Source: Chrysaora quinquecirrha
Lineage: Eukaryota; Cnidaria; Scyphozoa; Semaeostomeae; Pelagiidae
DNA length: 64,000 nucleotides
Assembly (NCBI GenBank): GCA_014526335.1
Contig: JACTAT010000022.1
Span: 2,449,436 to 2,513,435 of the forward strand
Direction: 5' to 3'
This document shows positions 32,301-42,133 of the stretch, piece by piece. Position numbers and translations under genes: made by a program. The first letter of the stretch is position 1, and the number at the start of each line of letters is the position of its first letter. The notes under the pieces were generated by a model. It saw only the letters and a program-made list of their open reading frames with translations, had not been told where the DNA came from and searched no databases.

Positions 32301-33991
32301 ATAATTGAGTTTATGATTTTTCAAATTTTGCGGTTTTATGACGGCTTTGACCAGTTGCCCCGAGTTACTTTTCACGGTCAAAGTCCTTATAAAATCGGGA
32401 ACTTTATGTTGATTTTTAAATGAATGCCTGTCTCTTTATATTTTCCTCTCGATCATACGCCCTCTAAGAAGGTGCTGTGGTGTCGTGGTGTAATCCATCT
32501 GACCCATGGTGTCAAGAGCTCAGTGTGGTCAGGGTTCGAGCCCAGCCACGGTAGCGTCACAGCCAGGGTCGAGGTCTCGATTAGTTAACTTACTACTGAG
32601 ATCCTAGCGACTGGCGATAAAACACCATTTCACCTTCACCTTCACCTAGGATATTAAGATATTAGATGTATTATATAAGTCTTAGATATAAAATGGCCAA
32701 ACGACCAAACATCTAAAGTCTTCATGTCAAGCAAAATGTTTTACCGTTTGGCCACGTCGTAAAGCTTTGCTCGTCAAAAATTTTTGCTGGCAAATTTGAA
32801 AATTGCGTCAAAACGGATGTTTCTGAAGATGTATGCAAATTATTTGCAACCCAAAGAATGGATCAAATGATTCTTCCACTTTTTATCACAATAACAAAAT
32901 TAATTAGAATTGAATAGAAATAACTTTTCTTCTTAATTCTTGAAGGTTCATTATCTTGGAGTTGCAACACTGATCTGGCTTCTTACAAGAACAGACCTGC
33001 AGAAGACCTACTTTCCTGTTGTTTTAATACTTCTTGGTTTGGCTTCATATCGTCCATTAGTACTTGAGTATGTCCTCTTCAATCATAAAATTGTAGTGAA
33101 TGGCAAACACTAGTATAGATTTTCCACGATAGATAGGATTCCAACCCTAGACTGCATGACCAGAGAGCCAAGAAGGTTTCCACTAAGCTACAGAGAAATC
33201 GTAACGTTAGTGTGAAATAATAATAAATAAGCAAATAAGAAATAAGGGCCTAGTACCAACCGACGCTAAACGCCACGCAATGCATTGTAGGTATATAGTA
33301 TGGTGCATAAAAACTAATGCAGGGTTGCATATCATAATGATACTATTTTCAACCATACCAGGCCATTTCAGACCCATCAGCTAATCTCCCTTAAAGAGAA
33401 TTTCGGGGCTTTGACTTCTCTTAGGTGCCTGCTGGCTGGGGGTTCGGAATAGATGGGGGTTGGAGCTGCAGTCAGGCTCTATTTGGTGGAGGGGTGGGAA
33501 TAAACGGGGGTGAGTTGGACATTGTTGGACAAGCTTTGTCAGGAAACTGCTGAAACGCAGTGCGAGGGGGCCTATTGCATACTTATAGGCTAAGGAAATC
33601 CATAATTCTAACCAACAAATAGAGAATGCAAGTGAAATTTCACATCAAAAACATCAGAGTAAGTTAAGTGAAAAGTATCAACATCAGTATCAATGCAAAT
33701 CTTAATAAGCGGGGGGGGGTGCTAATAGGAACGGGGGTTGGATTTTTTTCGAAAAATTTATTAGCGGGGGGCGGCAATTAGGCACCTACGGGTAGAATGC
33801 TCCCGTTCAAGAAACTAGTAATAGAGACAACTAATTAACTATTGTCGCTATTATTTTGTAGACTCATCAGCTATGTATTCGGCATAACATCGTGGAGTTT
33901 ATTGATATTAAAAGCTGTTTACACAACGACATTAGCAGGGCTTGCATTGCAATTGTATCTTGGCCTGGTTAAAACAATCAAAACATACTAA
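29388..33991 (+). CDS. TMEM147: transmembrane protein 147
   Basis: TMEM147 is a multi-pass ER membrane protein associated with the translocon (with nicalin and NOMO) and implicated in membrane-protein biogenesis. Exons: 29388-29464, 30468-30537, 31034-31099, 31876-31981, 32111-32226, 32946-33067, 33862-33991; the sum is 228 residues plus stop, the family's usual size. Family landmarks: [19 protein letters not shown] at the start, [42 protein letters not shown], then [27 protein letters not shown], and a C-terminal hydrophobic helix ending VKTIKTY. All splice sites are GT-AG and all phases agree, so unlike its neighbours this gene shows no frame error. Introns hold SINEs and foldback elements. 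Confidence 0.95.
29848..30200. mobile_element. foldback element, AGATCTATTG family, complete
   Basis: Long inverted arms: GCCAGAGATCTCCGATGG answers CCATGCCGGAGATCTCCGGC; CATGGATCTTTCAAAAAAGC answers GGCTATTTTTTTTGAAAGAT; ACCATAGATCTATTGTTTCT answers GAAACAATAGATCTATTGTT; TTGGTTGGCGAATTCTC answers GAGAATAAGCCAACCAAATC. The loop is about 30 bp near 30010-30040. Further weaker mirrored blocks (GAATGGTGCA, GAGATCTTGGG) extend out to about 29650 and 30360. In TMEM147 intron 1. Confidence 0.8.
30580..30869 (-). mobile_element. tRNA-derived SINE (family 1)
   Basis: On the minus strand the head reads GTCTCCGTGGTGCAGTGGTT (A box) with B box GGGTTTGAGCC about 45 bp later, then a body ending in a GTAAAG-rich tail near 30580-30600 (AAAGTAAAGTAAAAGTAAAG on plus). 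RNA polymerase III internal promoter boxes and the simple-repeat tail identify a SINE. It is in TMEM147 intron 2. Confidence 0.8.
31600..31822 (+). mobile_element. tRNA-derived SINE (family 2) with internal hairpin insertion
   Basis: It matches 32468-32645 at AACTCAGCAAGGTCAGGGTT, GCCTCACAGCCAGGGT, GAGGTCTCAACAAATTAACC and the tail TTCACCTTCACCTTCACC. An insertion of about 60 bp (31649-31710) is itself a hairpin: CTGCGTCACTGACCATAACA mirrored by TGTTATGGTCTGTGACGCAG. Confidence 0.7.
32468..32645 (+). mobile_element. tRNA-derived SINE (family 2)
   Basis: The A-box-like TGGTGTCGTGGTGTAATCC and B-box GGTCAGGGTTCGAGCCC are at tRNA spacing; the element ends in CACCTTCACCTTCACC. It lies in the intron between TMEM147 exons 5 and 6; a second copy is in intron 3. 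Confidence 0.8.
32693..32800. mobile_element. MITE family A, left half
   Basis: GGCCAAACGACCAAACATCT, then the centre block ACCGTTTGGCCACGTCGTAAAGC; the mirrored right half is missing. Confidence 0.6.
33094..33196 (-). mobile_element. SINE family 3 fragment
   Basis: GAATGGCAAACACTAGTATA, GACTGCATGACCAGAGAGCC, TTTCCACTAAGCTACAGAG match the SINE at 18636-18778 including both promoter boxes. In TMEM147 intron 6. Confidence 0.65.
33418..33795. mobile_element. G-rich foldback element
   Basis: The tips TTAGGTGCCTGC and AATTAGGCACCTACGGG are inverted. The interior has G-runs and GGGGGTTGGA-type blocks in both halves. Ends are only partly conserved. In TMEM147 intron 6, ending about 65 bp before exon 7. 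Confidence 0.45.
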
Positions 33992-34933
33992 AAGGTATAA
34001 AACAAACACAAATAGTCAACATACTAACAACTGTTTGCATAATATGGTGAGTGAGAATTTTTATTTGATGATAAAGACAAACTTTTCAGCTTATACTATA
34101 CCACGATCTTAAGACTTAAGCTTAGAGTTAAGATTGTACATCATTGCTTAATTTGCATCTTTGTCAATCTCATGCGTCTAGAACACGAATTACGCGCGTA
34201 TTTTCTTTTTAAGAAACTGAAAAATTGATCCAGTACTGAAAGTTTCTTAAGAGTTTCTTGAATATCCATATTGGCAACATAGTTATTCTATCTGAATCTG
34301 AGACTTCCTTACTCCAGTGGTTCGAATCTGAGACTTTCGCAGTTTCTGAAAAGTCAGCTTAGCCCCGGTGGTTTCTTTGTAGCGTTTTTGCCTGTCACGC
34401 AGGAGCCACCCGTTCTGGCCAAACGATCAAACCTTGTTCGTAAAATATACGAACTTTCCTTGTCATTCCCATTTTTGGTGAAAAATTGAAAGAAGTTTAC
34501 CTAAAAGCGTTTCTTCCTGAGCTTTTTAGACATCTTTCAACATATTTAAAAGCTTTTTCGTCTGACGCTCAGCAAAGTAAAAACATTAAGCCAGACCGGG
34601 CTTATTTCGACCTACAATACGATAGAAGTAGCGCTAGCTACAATCACAGCCACAATATGAGGCCACAAGAGCTTAATAAGCTGTTCTCCCCCCCTCCCCC
34701 AAATATCAATGTTGCTGAGTTGTTTTTTGGTGTTGACCTTGCGTGAATTCGCAATCACAACGACCCAACATTGATATCTGGGGGGAGGGGTTTTTCTGAT
34801 CGTAAAGAAGAACATTTGAATAGTCTTTGAGTTGTACAAAACTTCAAAATTACGATAAACATTTTCGGGCATACTACATACAGAAGCACATTTGTGACAA
34901 ATATTTTGTCTGTTATTGAAGTTATAACTGCTA
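33992..34933. other. TMEM147 3' flank with decayed transposon fragments
   Basis: 34190-34275 is a fragment of MITE family C (AAGAAACTG, CCAGTACTGAAAGTTTCTTAA); 34415-34450 is a family A fragment. 34690-34790 contains CCCCCAAATATCAATGTTG mirrored by CAACATTGATATCTGGGGG, a small hairpin. No gene is supported; frames at 34486-34953 cross the hairpin. Confidence 0.5.
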
Positions 34934-35507
34934 TTATGTCGACATGTCAACAACTAGTCAGAGCTTATAGGACACAGTTGATCGCGGTCGCTAGCTCTCA
35001 TGTCGACTATACACGCAGTTTTTTTATAAGCAACCGCTTATAAGCAACCAAGATGTAGACGGCCTAAAAGTTTAAGCAACGTATAGTACCAAAGGAAAAA
35101 AACCTAAGGAACTTTTAAAATTTTCGATAAATTATATCACTGCAAGCAATCGAGGATTGATCAACATAGAAGCTATTTCCATTCATTTGTCGTCAAAACT
35201 CGCATATCAACCGAGTATTTCTCGTTAAGTGAGGCATTTCATTGAGGGGTTTCCATTTAACTTCAATACAAAGTCTCTAATGGTAACAATATCAGCAGGG
35301 AGAAATGACTCCAGTCATTTTATGTGCAATGTTAGATTTTGCTAATTTTCTAGGGGAGTCTACAAAACGAAAACCGAAGAACGAAGAACAACAAAACGAA
35401 GACCGAAGACCGAAGACAATATCCAAATACAATACAATGAAATACGCTTTTACGAAACATAATCAACGATCAAGACAACAAGCAAAAGAAATAGATTAAA
35501 CCGCCAA

Positions 35508-37230
35508 GATGACTAAAGTCGATGTCTTCGTTTTAAAGAAAAATGGCCAAAATCTGTAAAACGAAGACATCTCTATAAAACCAAAAATAAACCAATCCCT
35601 GGTCTAAATCATGAATACTTGCATTTATAACGTCCAGAGCACCCTATAAACCAAATATCACAACTAACCAAGCTCGTGGGGATGAGTTAAGTCAATGTCT
35701 TCGTTTTAAAGAAAAATGGCCAAAATCTTTAAAACGAAGACATCTCTATAAAACCAAGAAAAACCGCAATCTTTGGTCTAGATCATGAAAACTTGCATTT
35801 ATAACGTCCAGAGCACCCTATAAACCAAATATCACAACTAACTAAGCTTGTGGGGATGACTAAAGTCGATGTCTTCGTTTTAAAGAAAAATGGCCAAAAT
35901 CTTTAAAACGAAGACATCACTATAAAACCAAAAATAAACCAATCCCTGATCTAGATCATGAATACTTGCATTTATAACGTCCAGAGCACCCTATAAACCA
36001 AATATCACAACTAACCAAGCTCGTGGGGATGAGTTAAGTCAATGTCTTCGTTTTAAAGAAAAATGGCTAAAATCTGTAAAACGAAGACATCACTATAAAA
36101 CCAAAAATAAACCAATCCCTGGTCTAAATCATGAATACTTGCATTTATAACGTCCAGAGCACTCTAAAAACCAAATATCACAACTAACCAAGCTCGTGGG
36201 GATGAGTTAAGTCAATATCTTCGTTTTAAAGAAAAATGGCTAAAATCTGTAAAACGAAGACATCACTACAAAACCAAAAATAAACCAATCCCTGGTCTAA
36301 ATCATGAATACTTGCATTTATAACGTCCAGAGCACTCTAAAAACCAAATATCACAACTAACCAAGCTCGTGGGGATGAGTTAAGTCGATGTCTTCGTTTT
36401 AAAGAAAAATGGCCAAAATCTTTAAAACGAAGACATCTCTATAAAACCAAGAAAAACCGCCATCTTTGGTCTAGATCATGAATACTTGCATTTATAACGT
36501 CCAGAGCACCCTATAAACCAAATATCACAACTAACCAAGCTCGTGGGGATGAGTTAAGTCAATGTCTTCGTTTTAAAGAAAAATGGCCAAAATCTGTAAA
36601 ACGAAGACATCTCTATAAAACCAAAAATAAACCAATCCCTGATCTAGATCATGAATACTTGCATTTATAACGTCCAGAGCACCCTATAAACCAAATATCA
36701 CAACTAACCAAGCTCGTGGGGATGAGTTAAGTCAATGTCTTCGTTTTAAAGAAAAATGGCCAAAATCTGTAAAACGAAGACATCTCTATAAAACCAAAAA
36801 TAAACCAATCCCTGGTCTAAATCATGAATACTTGCATTTATAACGTCCAGAGCACTCTATAAACCAAATATCACAACTAACCAAGCTCGTGGGGATGAGT
36901 TAAGTCAATGTCTTCGTTTTAAAGAAAAATGGCCAAAATCTGTAAAACGAAGACATCTCTATAAAACCAAAAATAAACCAATCCCTGGTCTAAAGATGGT
37001 CTAAATCATGAATACTTGCATTTATAACGTCCAGAGCACCCTATAAACCAAATATCACAACTAACCAAGCTCGTGGGGATGAGTTAAGTCAATGTCTTCG
37101 TTTTAAAGAAAAATGGCCAAAATCTGTAAAACGAAGACATCTCTATAAAACCAAAACAACGCATTCTTTAAACGATTTCTTTGGTCTAGATCACGAATAT
37201 TTGCATTCATAACGTCCAGAGCACACGAGA
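35508..37230 (+). repeat. 173-bp tandem array, left arm (10 units)
   Basis: Unit landmarks in order: GTCTTCGTTTTAAAG hairpin, CTATAAAACCAAAAATAAAC, ATGAATACTTGCATTTATAA, CGTCCAGAGCACCCTATAAA, CCAAATATCACAACTAAC, CTCGTGGGGATGAGTTAAGT. Spacing is 173 or 174 bp except the last (184, from an 11-bp duplication near 36990). Units differ by only a few substitutions. Confidence 0.95.
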
Positions 37231-37237
37231 TTGGTTA

Positions 37238-37648
37238 CACTTATTTTTTATAAGAAACTATAAAATTGATCCAGTAGTGAAAGTTTCTTGAAATTTTCAG
37301 ATTTTGGGCACTGAAAGTTTCTTACGGGTTTCTTGAATATCTATCTATATTAGTGACAGTTATTATATCTGAATGATGTTTAAAACTATTTATCGATCTT
37401 ATTTGGATGCTTGTGGCTTTTCAATTTGTCACAAAAATTTTAGAGTGGGCAAAACATGTCAATTTAAAAATATTTAGAGTGGGGTGAAAACACAGTAAAT
37501 TTAATGAAATATTTTGCAGGCTGAGGTGAAAACTTTCTTGGCTAAAAAATTTTCCAGTACTAGAGTTGCTTAAAATTTTCATGAAATCGAGGTTTATTTT
37601 TGGTTTCTGGGTTTCTTCTAACGAGTTTCTTATAAACAAAAATACGTG
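37238..37648. mobile_element. MITE family C copy nested in the foldback element
   Basis: TA-flanked ends CACTTATTTTTTATAAGAAA and TTATAAACAAAAATACGTG, with internal GTGAAAGTTTCTTG, GGGCACTGAAAGTTTCTTAC and mirrored forms. It sits between the two opposed tandem arrays, so it inserted after they existed. Confidence 0.75.
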
Positions 37649-37649
37649 T

Positions 37650-38140
37650 AGTTGTGATATTTGGTTTATACAGTGCTCTGGACGTTATAAATGCAAGTAT
37701 TCATGATTTAGACCAGGGATTGGTTTATTTTTGGTTTATAGTGATGTCTTCGTTTTAAAGATTTTGGCCATTTTCTTTAAAACGAAGACATCGACTTTAG
37801 TCATCCCCACAAGCTTAGTTAGTTGTGATATTTGGTTTATAGGGTGCTCTGGACGTTATAAATGCAAGTTTTCATGATCTAGACCAAAGATTGCGGTTTT
37901 TTTGGTTTTATAGAGATGTCTTCGTTTTAAAGATTTTGGCCATTTTCTTTAAAACGAAGACATTGACTTAACTCATCCCCACGAGCTTGGTTAGTTGTGA
38001 TATTTGGTTTATAGGATGCTCTGGACGTTATAAATGCAAGTATTCATGATTTAGACCGGGGATTGGTTTATTTTTGGTTTTATAGAGATGTCTTCGTTTT
38101 ACAGATTTTGGCCATTTTCTTTAAAACGAAGACATCGACT
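37650..38140 (-). repeat. 173-bp tandem array, right arm (3 inverted units)
   Basis: Hairpin cores at about 37743, 37916 and 38089 repeat with the same 173-bp period, in the opposite direction to 35508-37230. Confidence 0.9.
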
Positions 38141-38515
38141 TTAGTCATCTTGGCGGTTTAATCTATTTCTTTTGCTTGTTGTCTTGATCGTTGATTATGT
38201 TTCGTAAAAGCGTATTTCATTGTATTGTATTTGGATATTGTCTTCGGTCTTCGGTCTTCGTTTTGTTGTTCTTCGTTCTTCGGTTTTCGTTTTGTAGAAT
38301 GAAGGGAATTAGTAGTCAACGAATTGCAGAAGTAGAACATGCCCAGATTTCTGTAACTGTTTTCTGTAACTGTGCGCCGATAGTCTGTGTCCCAGTCCAA
38401 AATTTTTGGACTGGAACACAGGCAATGCGCCGACTATTCACCGTCAAAAGGAACTAGTTATCGGAGCGCTTATGTCGACAGGCCAGTTGCGTTAAATTAG
38501 CTCCGAAAAATCGCC

Positions 38516-39415
38516 GAAGGTCAGCTTTCAGTTGACAACTCCATATTAACTAGATTAATCTGCTCTTAGTAAGCCGAACATGGTTAGTTTTGTGAATTTT
38601 CTCTCTAGTTTAGTGTAAATAGGTTTTACTTACAGAATATTGTGATAAGTAAGGGAAAATCAACATGTGTTTTAAGTTAGGCCTTATGAATACGAAATAA
38701 GATAAAACGTTCTGTGAGGTCATTACTTAATGAATATTTCACTTGACGATTGGAATATTAAAACTCGCGGTGAAAAAGACAACAAATCGATGACATTAGG
38801 AGAAAAATATCTGCGTTTCGTTTTGAATTTTGAAAATATTTCGTGTAAGCTCCGCAGCTGACGGAAAGGCGCTACTGGAGCTCACTCAGAAATTCGCAGA
38901 AATCTTTTAAAACCGGATCATCAGTGATCCACAGGTTTTGAAGATAGTTTGAAATCACTAGAATTGACAATATTCGCCTGCTTGTGCACAGTTGCCGGTG
39001 ATTCATATGTACGTTTTTTTGTTCCTTTCATCTGCCCACACTAAAAAGTTGTTGAAAATTTGAAAGTTTGTAACAGGGAATGTTGTCAATGTTTGCTGCT
39101 GCTCACCAGCTGCTTTCGTTAAGACTGAAAAATGCGTTGTATCTCACAGAAAAAAGCGAAAACCAAGCCAAAGAAGTGTTCGGTGCTAAAAATTTGAACA
39201 TTTTATTTCAAGATGCTTTCAGATGGGCCAATTTCTTCCAGAAACATACGTGTAGCCCAGTTAGAGAAACTCTGAAAATAAAATTTCTGATAAAAATTGA
39301 ACAGTGAATGAAAAGTAATAACCATTTTACAGAACAGAAAACTTAGTATGTTTTAAGAAATTTACCATGCTCAGAACAGTGGAGGGTGCTGTAGCAATGT
39401 CGCCAACTTCAGCTA
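38516..39415. other. no supported gene
   Basis: AT-rich. A 75-codon frame at 39080-39307 (starting MLSMFAAAHQLLSLRLKNAL) has neither splice context nor recognised similarity and is not called. Confidence 0.4.
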
Positions 39416-39602
39416 CAATGCCTGCCAGAATTTGTTGGAACACCCATCTTATTTCTAGCCTTTTTCCCATGAAAGAGTGTTTACAATTCCAAGCACAACT
39501 CACGGACTCAATATCCCCCTCCCCGTTTGTAGAGGGGGGAGGGGAGATGTGGCGTTGAGTAGGAAATTCAATCTGGCGTTCCAAGTATTCTGGCAGGCAT
39601 TG
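39416..39602. mobile_element. MITE with CAATGCCTGCCAGAAT termini
   Basis: The left end CAATGCCTGCCAGAATTTGT and the right end AAGTATTCTGGCAGGCATTG are inverted and flanked by TA. Same family as 23533-23831. Confidence 0.75.
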
Positions 39603-39621
39603 TAGATCATGATGTTAAAAT

Positions 39622-39651
39622 GTGATGATGATGATAATGGTGTTGATGCCA

Positions 39652-39738
<87 letters not shown>

Positions 39739-39826
39739 GTGATGGTGTTGATGATGATGGTGATGATGATGATGATGATGATGTTGATGATGGTGATGAT
39801 GATGGTGATGGTGTTGATGATGATGG

Positions 39827-39867
<41 letters not shown>

Positions 39868-40020
39868 CTGATGATGATGATGCTGAATGATGATGATGAT
39901 GATGATGATAATGTTGATGCTAATGATGATGAGTCTGATGATTATTATTATTATAATGATAATAATGATATGATGATAATGATGATGATGATGGTGATGA
40001 TGATGATAATGCTAATTATC
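39622..40020 (+). repeat. (GAT)n microsatellite, about 400 bp
   Basis: Nearly pure GAT trinucleotides from 39650 to 39900 with occasional GTT/GGT interruptions, then a decayed GATAAT tail. Frames across it read as runs of Asp or Met and are not genes. Confidence 0.95.
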
Positions 40021-40029
40021 AAGATGATA

Positions 40030-40735
40030 ATAAGGATCAAGATAATAATCACTGTATTAATAGCTTATAGCAATAAATAAGGCCCTGACTCTGGGCCCGT
40101 TGAGCCTCACGTATGTTGGTACCTAGACTTAAAACCAGGGCTGCTGTATTACCATACTGAGATTGTGTCCTTGAGGTGTGCTAGAGCGAAAACTAATAAT
40201 TCATGCGGTAAGCCTAAACTGCTCCTAAAAAATGTTCCTAGGCATTCAAAAGATCCAGTTTATTTCGGTTCTGTGAATTTACTTAGCAGAGCTTGGGTGA
40301 AGGTAGATGGATAGCTCAGCCCCCTTACCAATTTTTTTATTAGATTGTCCAAAGAGCCCCGTAGAGGCCTAATTGTTTTTAGCGTAGCTCTGCACTACAT
40401 CTCTAGTCAGTTGATCCCCTTGCAGTTACCGCTGCCCGGATTCATTTGACGTTAAGAGTCCGGTCGATAAAACCACGTCCGGCTCACCCAAGCCCAAGTT
40501 GCAAATATACAAAGTTTTAATTTTGTAATAATAGGATTATTTCAGGATTTCATCGAAAAGCGGAAAGCTCTTGGAAAATGAAAACTTTTTAAAACAATTT
40601 AGAATCAACAACACATTTCTAATTATTTTGTTATTTGTTATTTTGTTGGTCCATGATCCATGAGTCACCATAAGATCTTTTTCGTATATAGGACCATATG
40701 TTTATACTAAGATTATACTAAATGGCGCTTTATCG
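40030..40735. other. no supported gene
   Basis: Unique sequence without coding signals. Nothing recognised apart from the decayed end of the GAT array. Confidence 0.4.
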
Positions 40736-41000
40736 AAAAAGCGGCCATGGCGTAGTGGATCTATTTTTGCACAGCCAAGTGAGAGGACCGAGTCCAAATC
40801 CAACGATGAGCTATGCCATCGGACATCCTCTCGCCACAGGTCAGCGCAGCCTTCCATACCTGCGTGGATGGATAGATGGGTACCAAATGATTCCGAGACA
40901 CCTCCTGGGCTACCGACGATGTGAGTTGTTCCATCGACTGCGTAAGCTGTGTGGCCGACGGCTACCGCTCAAGGCCGGGCATGTGGGCAGCACAATGAAA
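40736..41000 (+). mobile_element. tRNA-derived SINE (family 4), probable
   Basis: A-box-like ATGGCGTAGTGGATC is followed about 40 bp later by B-box-like GAGGACCGAGTCCAAATCC, then a body to about 41000. The spacing is tRNA-like. The 123-codon frame at 40722-41093 runs through the SINE and is not a gene. Confidence 0.6.
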
Positions 41001-41190
41001 AGATATCCCCAAATAACCCTACACATCTTCGGGGTTTATTTCGTTTTATCATTTAATGTACGTTTTCCACTCTTCTTTTCCTCTGTTACTTAGAGTAATC
41101 TATAAGGCATTATTTACCCATTTTAAGTCAATTTAATCTAACGGTTGAACTAGCGAGCACCCTTCATAAATTTGGCTGCAAAGTGTTTTA

Positions 41191-41684
41191 GGCAGGGAAT
41201 TTTCCATAACAATCAGACCTTCAACCTAACCTAACTTTCAGCCAATAAACTTTTTTTTAATAAGCAACTTGACTTTCGCCCAGCCCTCAAAGTTGCTAAA
41301 AATTTTAGACATTTCAGCCCTCAAAGTTGCTTAAAAGTTGCTTAACATTTTTTGTACCTACTAACCACCCCTGACTTCGCGGGTCAAAATCGTCATCTGT
41401 TAGGCCTACAACATGACTTTTGGGAGACAGTCAGTGGAAAAACGTTAGCTAACGAACTTCAACATGCAAAACATAAGAGCGAAGAACAATTTCCTAACAC
41501 AAGAAAGAGAATAAGCTTGGTTGTTTGACTTCTTAGTTGCTTACAGTTATTCAATTCAGCCCTCAAGTTGCTCAATGTTAAGGTCAGTTCAGCCCTAGTT
41601 GCTTATTGAGCGATTGCTTATTAAAAAAGAAAGTGTAATTCAAAGTCAGGTTGAAAGTCAGATTGCTATGGAAAATCCCCTGCC
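41191..41684. mobile_element. 494-bp foldback MITE (GGCAGGGAATTTTCCAT termini)
   Basis: TA-flanked tips GGCAGGGAATTTTCCATAAC and CTATGGAAAATCCCCTGCC. Inside, CAATCAGACCTTCAACC is mirrored by GGTTGAAAGTCAGATTG, and TTTAATAAGCAACTTGAC by GCTTATTAAAAAAGAAAG. Centre has AGTTGCTTA repeats. Confidence 0.8.
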
Positions 41685-42078
41685 TATTTTGCAAGTAGTT
41701 TTGTTAGATTAAGTGATTCGTTGATGTTAGCCTGACAGTATTCATCAAAGTTTGTTGAAAGTATCATCATGTTTAACATGTGTGTTTGCAGCTAAATTGT
41801 AAGATGTTTCAGACAGATTTAAACTCTAAAATGATTGGTTGCGCAAGACAAAAGACTTGATAAATATTAATCCAAAGCTGTTCGCTTACTTTGCCTTGTG
41901 TTGGCCATATGTTGCCAATAATGATATACACCTTACCTCAAATAAACCAAGGACACAAGCTCATTGAACAGGTTGTTGGAAATCTGATTGCGGCTTAGAG
42001 TATTTGCAGTTCTTTCTTACCACCACAGATGATGGCTTTTAGAATGCACAGTTAACTCGTTTGAGTGTGGCTTTAGCT

Positions 42079-42133
42079 ATGGTCTCAGAGATGAAGCTGC
42101 TACTGACAGCAATACTTCTCTTTGGTCTATCAT
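42079..42133 (+). other. GPCR exon 1: signal peptide
   Basis: Encodes [18 protein letters not shown] and stops at donor GTAAGT (42134), phase 1. Hydrophobic core [11 protein letters not shown] after a charged start is a typical signal sequence. The next exon found in matching phase is 6.3 kb downstream, so this assignment depends on phase match, secretory need and the lack of any other candidate. Confidence 0.7.

Larger units (their letters stand above)
35363..38294. mobile_element. 2.9-kb foldback element with satellite-like arms
   Basis: TA-flanked. The outer about 155 bp (35363-35520) is repeated without visible difference in reverse complement at 38140-38294, tip CAAAACGAAAACCGAAGAAC. 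Inside, the left arm holds ten direct 173-bp units (starts at 35524, 35697, 35871, 36044, 36217, 36390, 36564, 36737, 36910, 37094); the right arm holds three inverted units (37650-38140). Each unit contains the perfect hairpin GATGTCTTCGTTTTAAAG / CTTTAAAACGAAGACATC. No protein-coding frame is present. The form recalls Drosophila Foldback elements. Identical ends argue for recent transposition with factors supplied elsewhere. Confidence 0.9.
34934..38515. mobile_element. GTCGAC-family element split by a later insertion
   Basis: The left part 34934-35000 (GTCGACATGTCAACAACTAG, GGACACAGTTGATCGCGGTC) and the right part about 38330-38515 (GGAACTAGTTATCGGAGCGC, GTCGACAGGCCAGTTGCGTT) match the uninterrupted copy at 43935-44140. 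The 2.9-kb foldback element 35363-38294 and some other sequence lie between them. Confidence 0.55.

Noticed and set aside
35508..37230. CRISPR-like array (regular repeats with hairpins)
   Set aside because: The whole 173-bp unit is repeated with no variable spacers, the host is eukaryotic, and the array is mirrored at 37650-38140 inside an inverted-repeat element.
39609..40080. Frames of poly-Asp and poly-Met (93 and 152 codons)
   Set aside because: Produced by the GAT microsatellite; no splice sites or flanking coding sequence.
40722..41093. 123-codon frame as a gene
   Set aside because: It overlies tRNA-like A and B boxes of a SINE and has no recognisable protein features.
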